A stretch of 50,567 bases of DNA from an uncultured Cytophaga sp. (lineage in GTDB: Bacteria > Bacteroidota > Bacteroidia > Cytophagales > Cytophagaceae). How positions within the stretch are numbered: position 1 is the stretch's first letter; every line of letters begins with the position of its first letter. Below are positions 45,670-50,567 of the stretch, piece after piece. The stretch lies in NCBI RefSeq assembly GCF_937863595.1, contig NZ_CALMGQ010000062.1, positions 1 to 50,567 on the forward strand, given 5' to 3'. Made by a program: the position numbers and the translations under genes. The notes under the pieces were generated by a model. That model was given only the letters and a program-made list of their open reading frames with translations, was not told the origin of the DNA and did not search any database.

Positions 45670-46401
45670 ATGAGAACATCAAATCCGGCTTTAAATGATT
45701 CAACGTTTGATACCTATGCATTAGCAGGGGAAGAAAAGATGACCATTCAGGGCACAGTGAATAAAAGTTTTATTTTAATTGCATTGGTTTTTTCAACTGC
45801 TTTATTGTCTTGGGATTTCATGTCCAATTTAGAAGGCGGTATTATTTATGTAGTTGCAGCTGCTATAATCGCTTTAATACTTGGTTTAGCTACTTCATTT
45901 AAGCCAACTTGGTCGCCATATACAGCGCCCGCTTATGCCTTATTTGAAGGAGTGTTTTTAGGAGCTATTTCGGGTTTTATGGATAAAATGTATCCAGGAA
46001 TTGCGATACAAGCAGTGTTATTAACCTGCGGAACATTCTTATGTTTATTATTGGCTTACCGTTCTGGATTAATCAAAGCAACTGAAAATTTCAAATTGGG
46101 AATTGTAGCAGCAACTGGCGCAATTTTTCTGATTTATATGGTGACTTTCGTTCTTGGTTTTTTCGGAATCTCTGTTCCATACATTCATGGAAATGGGATA
46201 TTCAGTATTATTTTCAGCTTAGTTGTAGTCGTTGTCGCAGCCTTGAATTTAGTTTTGGATTTTGATTTTATTGAAAAAGGAGAAGCGAATGGTGCACCTA
46301 AATATATGGAGTGGTATGCTTCGTTTGGCTTATTGGTAACACTTGTTTGGTTGTACATTGAGATTTTGAAATTGCTGGCCAAATTGAGTAGCAGAAAGTA
46401 A
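45670..46401 (+). CDS. Bax inhibitor-1/YccA family protein
   Basis: A 243-residue protein with seven hydrophobic segments from about residue 30 to 240. Family motifs are visible: the ALFEGVFLGAISG block in the third helix, and LVVVVVAALNLVLDFDFIEKGEANGAPKYMEWYASFGLLVTLVWLYIE near the end, with the conserved acidic pair of the pH/calcium-gated BI-1 fold. A possible -7 box TATTTTTG (45632-45639) lies ahead. Divergent from valS. A role as a calcium leak channel is known for the family only. Confidence 0.92.
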   Translation: MRTSNPALNDSTFDTYALAGEEKMTIQGTVNKSFILIALVFSTALLSWDFMSNLEGGIIYVVAAAIIALILGLATSFKPTWSPYTAPAYALFEGVFLGAISGFMDKMYPGIAIQAVLLTCGTFLCLLLAYRSGLIKATENFKLGIVAATGAIFLIYMVTFVLGFFGISVPYIHGNGIFSIIFSLVVVVVAALNLVLDFDFIEKGEANGAPKYMEWYASFGLLVTLVWLYIEILKLLAKLSSRK

Positions 46402-46435
46402 AAAAGTACTTAGTACGAAGTATAGAGTACTAAGT

Positions 46436-46646
46436 AATTATAAGGTAATGTCTTTTTATTAAAGATAGAATTTATAAGAACACTCAATAAATCTAAAAAC
46501 CGTCAAATAAATTGGACGGCAATGAAAGCCGAGTAGATGTTCTTATAATTCGCTACGCAGCATTCATTGCCGTTGGCTTTAGTCAACTGTTTAAGTGACA
46601 ATACAAATTTCCATTACTAAACGGCATTGAATTAGAAGTTATGAAT
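46436..46646. mobile_element. MITE-like element, second copy
   Basis: The right end (46614-46646) is nearly identical to the right end of the element at 11731-12056 (31 of about 33 positions). The left end (46436-46463, ATTATAAGGTAATGTC core) is a weaker inverted partner. It contains an internal inverted repeat CGGCAATGAA (46517-46526) / TTCATTGCCG (46563-46572). The inner 160 bp differ from the first copy but match 50278-50438 in inverse orientation. Confidence 0.55.
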
Positions 46647-46762
46647 TATTAATGGAGCATTTTCAGAATAGTGCTTAAAGCCTTAAATATCATAGATAAG
46701 AGATATTGCGAACACAAATAACAATTGGATCAAGTTTTAAATAATGACGTTGTTTTATTTAA

Positions 46763-46818
46763 AAAAACCATAAAAAATAGCTCAAACAAATTTGTTTGAG
46801 CTATTTTTTATGGTTTTT
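46763..46818. terminator. Perfect 56-bp palindrome, bidirectional terminator
   Basis: Arms of 28 bp (46763-46790 and 46791-46818) are exactly complementary without spacer (centre CAAACAAATTTGTTTG). It lies between the converging Bax-inhibitor and HTH genes and has A and T runs at the ends. Confidence 0.85.
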
Positions 46819-46873
46819 AATGTTCTATATTCGTACTTAGTACTCTATACTCCATACTTCCTCAAATACTTCC

Positions 46874-47245
46874 TCAAATGACGCGATTCGATTTCAATAG
46901 ATTAATGATTTCTTCTTTGTCACGAATTTGTTCTTTTAGATAGTCGATTTCCCGCGCCATGTTATCTATTTTTTTAAGCAGCTCGCCTTCTTCTCGCATC
47001 GGATGGTTGGCTATTGTTGCTTCATCTGCCAGCATATCTCCATTCCCCATGTACAACCAATGCGGATTTATCGTAGGTAGAGCCTTGTATATTGAATTGA
47101 AAAACTCAATATTGGGAATATTTTTACCTTTCTTGGCATTAGATAAGGTGTTTTCTGGCAGCCCAGCTTGCTTTGCCAGCTGTTTTTGATTCAAATTAAA
47201 ATGTTTCAGGATTAATTCAATCCTTGCGTTTACAGGTATGTTCAT
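46874..47245 (-). CDS. XRE-type helix-turn-helix regulator
   Basis: A 123-residue protein. Residues 8-62 are a Cro/CI-type helix-turn-helix (LKHFNLNQKQLAKQAGLPENTLSNAKKGKNIP), with NPHWLYMGNGDML after it, as in phage-repressor-like host regulators. Residues about 86-120 form a coiled coil (LLKKIDNMAREIDYLKEQIRDKEEIINLLKSN), probably for dimerisation. No phage genes are nearby. An imperfect inverted repeat upstream (47287-47335) could be its operator. Confidence 0.85.
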   Translation of the reverse strand: MNIPVNARIELILKHFNLNQKQLAKQAGLPENTLSNAKKGKNIPNIEFFNSIYKALPTINPHWLYMGNGDMLADEATIANHPMREEGELLKKIDNMAREIDYLKEQIRDKEEIINLLKSNRVI

Positions 47246-47286
47246 GCCACTTTAAATTACATATTCAACAAATTAATTTTTTTGGT

Positions 47287-47335
47287 GACGGCTTTCTATA
47301 TTTTAATCGTGTAATAAAGATAGAAAACCGACGTC
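47287..47335. promoter_or_regulatory. Inverted repeat upstream of the HTH gene
   Basis: GACGGCTTTCTAT (47287-47299) faces ATAGAAAACCGACGTC (47320-47335), an imperfect dyad with a 20-nt gap, about 40 nt upstream of the ATG. It may be an operator for autoregulation; this is inference from position. Confidence 0.35.
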
Positions 47336-47521
47336 AATCGCTTGCTTAAAACAGTCTCACTTATTTTAAGTAGAGGTTGGCGTTTTGTATCACGCATCTA
47401 CCGTCTTCTACGAGTACTTTAATATTTAGGTTATCATTTAAACTGATTATGTACTTTTAGAGGATTAATTTGCTTTTACGGGTGCTAATTTACTAAATTG
47501 TATAAATATTTTTATAGTATT

Positions 47522-47917
47522 ATGAATTGTATTGTTGACTGGGTACTGTTGTTAGACGATGATGAAATACAAAATTTCATTCATCAGCGTATTATTCGCA
47601 AATTTGTACCAGAAAGTAAAATAATTGTAGCTACAAATGGTCAAGTGGGTATTCAAATATTACAAGCCTTAATGGAGAATAAAAAGAATACCAAACGTGG
47701 GATTATATTTTTAGATATTAATATGCCTATCATGAATGGATTTCAATTTTTAGAATTATTTCATCAAGATTTTGCTTCTCAGTTTAGCAATACAAGCGTA
47801 TATCCATTGTCAAGCTCGGATGATATTAAGGATGTCATTCAAATGAATCAATTGGGAGCTGAAAATTATATTGTAAAGCCACTCACACAAGAATTTGCAA
47901 ACAGTTTATTTGTTTAG
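47522..47917 (+). CDS. single-domain response regulator
   Basis: A 131-residue protein that is only a receiver domain: acidic pocket LLDDDE (about 11-16), phosphoryl-accepting Asp in IIFLDINMPIMNG, the switch Ser in YPLSSSDDIKD and the conserved Lys in NYIVKPL. There is no output domain, so it signals by protein contact, like CheY. The ATG at 47522 was taken over a TTG at 47498. No histidine kinase gene is nearby. Confidence 0.9.
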   Translation: MNCIVDWVLLLDDDEIQNFIHQRIIRKFVPESKIIVATNGQVGIQILQALMENKKNTKRGIIFLDINMPIMNGFQFLELFHQDFASQFSNTSVYPLSSSDDIKDVIQMNQLGAENYIVKPLTQEFANSLFV

Positions 47918-47940
47918 TATTCTAAGTCTAAATATATTTA

Positions 47941-47975
47941 AAAAGGTCCTGTAACAATTTGTTACAGGACCTTTT
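47941..47975. terminator. Bidirectional terminator
   Basis: A perfect 16-bp stem (AAAAGGTCCTGTAACA and its complement) with a 3-nt loop, between the converging response regulator and S46 peptidase genes. Confidence 0.9.
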
Positions 47976-47998
47976 CATGTGAATCTTATTCGTACTAT

Positions 47999-50110
47999 TT
48001 ATTTAACAAGTGTCATTTCGTCAATCAAATGTTTTGCACCTGCATATTGATCGATCATGAATAATACATATCGAATATCAACAGAAATACATCGTTGTAA
48101 GGATGGCTCATAAATAATATCACCACTCATTGCTTCCCAGTTCCCATCAAATGCAACACCGATCAATTCTCCGTTTCCATTCATGACAGGACTGCCAGAA
48201 TTGCCACCTGTTATATCGTTCGTTGTAATAAAACAAATAGGTAGTTTGCCTTCCTCGTTCGCATAGTCTCCGTACGATTTGGAATTGTATAAATCTTTTA
48301 ATTTTTTAGGAACAATAAATTCTTCGTTGGTCGAATCTTCTTTTTCCATTAAACCTTCAAGTGTTGTGTAGAAATTATAGTGTACTGCATCTCTTGGTAC
48401 ATAGTCTTGCACCGTGCCATAGGTTAAACGCATGGTAAAGTTTGCGTCTGGATACAATACTTGATTCTTGCGTTGTTCAAGAATACCTTTTAAATACAAT
48501 TGATTTGTTAATTCTAGCCTTCCAAATAATGCACCCAAAGCTGGTCCTACATCACGTCTGAAATCACCAAGGATGGAAGTCATGCATGCAAACCCCGGAT
48601 CTTTTTCTAATGCTGCTGCGCTTGGGTTCGCCATAAACGCATCAAACAAATTTTTATTTGCAAATATAGATTTTGAAAAAACCATTGTCGCATATTTATC
48701 AAAATCTCCTTTGTATTTTTTTTCTATTACAGTAAAGATGCCAGGATGTAAGGCTTTATCAATGTCTGTATAATACATTTTTAATAAAGCTGCAAATACT
48801 TTTTGATCGGTTCCTTTATTGTAATCTTTAAAATAGTCGTCGCCCGCTGCAATCATTTTTTCTTTTGCCGCTGCATCAAATTTATCCGATTTTAATAAAC
48901 CATAATATGCATTTGATTTATAGGCGAATTCTAATATTTCAGTGCCAAAGGCTGCTTCTTGAATGTAAATATAGGGTAGATTAACTTTGCTATACGCTTC
49001 GAATAATTGTTTGTAATTTGCCAGTATATCTTGGTATTCAGCTCTGCTACTATCTTGATTTACCCAATCAGCAAATGCAGCTTCTTCTACTTTTTTATCA
49101 TCGATTACATGTAAGCGTTTTAAACCTTGATTTTGGCCTATGAAGTATTTGTAATAATTGCTAACACGTGCATATTTAGAAGCGTATTGAATACGAACAG
49201 CTGGATTTGCATCCATATCTGCTTTCATGAGCGCAAGTCTTGTTTCTCTGATTTTGATTTTTGCTGGATTGCTTTGGTTGTAATTCATTGCAACTTCAAA
49301 AGAAGTCATGTAGCGATCTGTTCCGCCTGGGTAACCCATAACCATGGAGAAGTCATTTTTCTTTACACCTGCGGTAGAAATAGATAAATGCTTACGTGGA
49401 TGATAAGGCACATTCTCTTTAGAATATTCTGCTGGTTTGCCGTCTTTGCTCATGTATACACGGAACAATGAAAAGTCACCTGTTTGTCTGGGCCACATCC
49501 AATTGTCTGTATCTCCACCAAACTTTCCAACAGAAGAGGGTGGAGCACCTACCAAACGTATATCTTTAAATATTTGATAAACGAATACTATTTTCTGATT
49601 GCCTGCAAAAAAATCTTCTATATCAATCGTATAATCATTTGCTTCGCCATATTCTTTTTCTAATTCTTTTGTAAGCGCGGCTTTTTCTTCTTCAGTCTTA
49701 TTTGCAAATCGCTCGGTAACATCTTCCATCCGAATTAAGAAGGTTACTGAAAGACCTGGGTTACTCAGTTCTTTTGAACGATCCATTGCCCAGAAACCGT
49801 CTGTAATATAGTCATGTTCAATGCTGCTATGCGATTGTACTGCATCAAACCCGCAATGGTGGTTGGTCAATATTAATCCGTCTTGCGAGATAACTTCACC
49901 CGTACAAAAATTTCCAAAATTTACGATGGCATCTTTTAAACTTGCATTGTTAACAGAATAAATTTGTTCGGGTGTAATCTTTAAACCCAATTTTTTCATT
50001 TGATCATAATTCTTTCCCAATAAAAAAGGCAACCACATGCCTTCATCTGCAAATAGATTTCCCAAGCTTAGGGAAACAATTGTTATGAAAACAATTAAAC
50101 GTTTTAACAT
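47999..50110 (-). CDS. S46 family dipeptidyl peptidase, DPP7-like
   Basis: A 703-residue exported serine peptidase that removes dipeptides from peptide N-termini in the periplasm. A signal peptide ends at about residue 21 (...GNLFA-DEGMW). The triad is visible: His85 in LTNHHCGFDA, Asp in the GGDTDNWMWPRQTGDF block (200-212), and Ser638 in TGGNSGSPV. Eighteen residues after the Ser is Gly (GVAFDG), where DPP11 enzymes have Arg, so a DPP7-like preference for hydrophobic P1 residues is expected. Length fits the family (about 700-720). Confidence 0.93.
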   Translation of the reverse strand: MLKRLIVFITIVSLSLGNLFADEGMWLPFLLGKNYDQMKKLGLKITPEQIYSVNNASLKDAIVNFGNFCTGEVISQDGLILTNHHCGFDAVQSHSSIEHDYITDGFWAMDRSKELSNPGLSVTFLIRMEDVTERFANKTEEEKAALTKELEKEYGEANDYTIDIEDFFAGNQKIVFVYQIFKDIRLVGAPPSSVGKFGGDTDNWMWPRQTGDFSLFRVYMSKDGKPAEYSKENVPYHPRKHLSISTAGVKKNDFSMVMGYPGGTDRYMTSFEVAMNYNQSNPAKIKIRETRLALMKADMDANPAVRIQYASKYARVSNYYKYFIGQNQGLKRLHVIDDKKVEEAAFADWVNQDSSRAEYQDILANYKQLFEAYSKVNLPYIYIQEAAFGTEILEFAYKSNAYYGLLKSDKFDAAAKEKMIAAGDDYFKDYNKGTDQKVFAALLKMYYTDIDKALHPGIFTVIEKKYKGDFDKYATMVFSKSIFANKNLFDAFMANPSAAALEKDPGFACMTSILGDFRRDVGPALGALFGRLELTNQLYLKGILEQRKNQVLYPDANFTMRLTYGTVQDYVPRDAVHYNFYTTLEGLMEKEDSTNEEFIVPKKLKDLYNSKSYGDYANEEGKLPICFITTNDITGGNSGSPVMNGNGELIGVAFDGNWEAMSGDIIYEPSLQRCISVDIRYVLFMIDQYAGAKHLIDEMTLVK

Positions 50111-50164
50111 AGTATTAATCTTTAGTTATGATTAGATGAAAGTAAGGAATTAATTGAAGATAAA

Positions 50165-50567
50165 AAAGTACTGGGTACTGAGTACGGTGTACAAAGTAGG
50201 TTGTTAATTTTTTAGATTATATTTATTCGTGATTTATAATCGCGAATAGCTGATAATTGAGATTATAAATCTCAATTCCATTTAGTAAAGAAGATTGTCA
50301 ATTTAATTAAACCGTTGGCTATAGCCAATGGCAATGAAAGCTTTATAGCGCATTGAAATGACATCTGCTCATTTTTATTTATCGCCCAATTTCTTGGTGC
50401 ATCTTTAGAGTTATTGAGTGTTCTTGTAAATTCAATCCTTTACCATCCGATATTGTATTTTTTTTTGTTGTGTCTTTTCCACCAACCACCTGTAACCTAT
50501 AACTTCAGCATTTTTGTACTTTGTACTTTGTACTTTGTACTTTGTACTTTGTACTTTGTACTTTGTA
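50165..50567. repeat. Paired heptad arrays (AAAGTAC family), right side cut by the window end
   Basis: Left array 50165-50199 (AAAGTAC, TGGGTAC, TGAGTAC, GGTGTAC). Right array 50513-50567 consists of at least seven perfect TTTGTAC units and a partial one, and continues past the window. The perfection of this array, compared with the degenerate others, suggests recent expansion. Confidence 0.8.
50278..50438. repeat. Element related to the inner part of 46436-46646, inverse orientation
   Basis: It shares CCRTTTAGTAA at one end, a GTTGGCTATAGCCAAYGGC-like block with CAATGAA, and TTATTGAGTGTTCTT near the other end (the latter found on the minus strand at about 46475-46490). No gene. Two small hairpins just left of it (ATTCGTGAT/ATCGCGAAT and TTGAGAT/ATCTCAA, 50225-50274) are not part of the other copy. 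Confidence 0.5.

Larger units (their letters stand above)
46404..46874. repeat. Paired heptad arrays (AAAGTAC family) bordering the whole spacer between two converging genes
   Basis: Left array 46404-46438 (AAAGTAC, TTAGTAC, GAAGTAT, AGAGTAC) begins 2 nt after the upstream stop. Right array 46833-46874 has the inverse units (GTACTTA, GTACTCT, ATACTCC) and abuts the stop of the HTH gene. An 18-bp stretch (46420-46437) is perfectly complementary to 46834-46851. Inside lie a MITE-like element and a perfect palindrome. Confidence 0.8.

Overview
The window looks like a chromosomal segment of a gliding Bacteroidota bacterium of the Cytophaga type. The base composition is AT-rich. Secreted proteins carry type IX secretion (T9SS) sorting domains of both type B (6973-9609) and type A (38602-41400). 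Promoters fit the Bacteroidota pattern TTG-N20-TANNTTTG, and an S46 dipeptidyl peptidase, a long NusB and a three-gene sdhCAB operon are present. I see no rRNA, tRNA, CRISPR array, transposase or phage gene.

Layout. 1-3370: two diverged copies of a GNAT acetyltransferase (one without its start codon) around a secreted hypothetical gene, then a DUF3995 membrane protein and a nested inverted repeat. 3399-6885: the sdhCAB operon with promoter and terminator. 6973-11707: a T9SS type B surface protein overlapping a DCC-family thiol protein, then fabD and folK. 11731-12056: a 326-bp element with terminal inverted repeats and no gene. 12252-18769: sppA, bioB, and a lipoprotein gene overlapping a large secreted-protein gene. 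18878-23886 (minus strand): a PA0069-type radical SAM protein, a DnaJ-domain membrane protein, and a helix-hairpin-helix/beta-barrel protein paired with a second barrel. 24103-26809: two YwqK/MORN-like repeat proteins. 26987-31661 (minus strand): two small paralogues flanking a GNAT gene, a sterol-desaturase-family hydroxylase, a small membrane protein and an ABC exporter. 31692-38400: a housekeeping run of nusB, ytxH-like, a degenerate isocitrate/isopropylmalate dehydrogenase-like gene, a DUF1573 lipoprotein, yajC, a YbbR-like gene, coaE, tsaE and ald. 38602-50110: a T9SS type A protein, an OmpA/thrombospondin-3 protein, valS, a Bax-inhibitor-1 protein, a HTH regulator, a single-domain response regulator and an S46 peptidase.

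The most unusual signal lies between the genes. Many spacers are bordered by tandem arrays of degenerate 7-bp units. Three unit families can be read: AAAGTAC-like, AAATTCC/AAAAAAC-like and TAARGCN-like. All three have period 7 and tend to start within a few bases of a stop codon. In most cases the array at one spacer edge is repeated in inverted orientation at the other edge. The layout resembles the heptanucleotide STRRs described in cyanobacteria, but here the arrays are paired and inverted around whole spacers. A second dispersed family, ending in TCAATGYCGTTTAGTTAA, looks like a MITE. One of its ends appears to have replaced the C-terminus of the first GNAT gene.

All product calls come from motif reading. 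No database search or folding was run.
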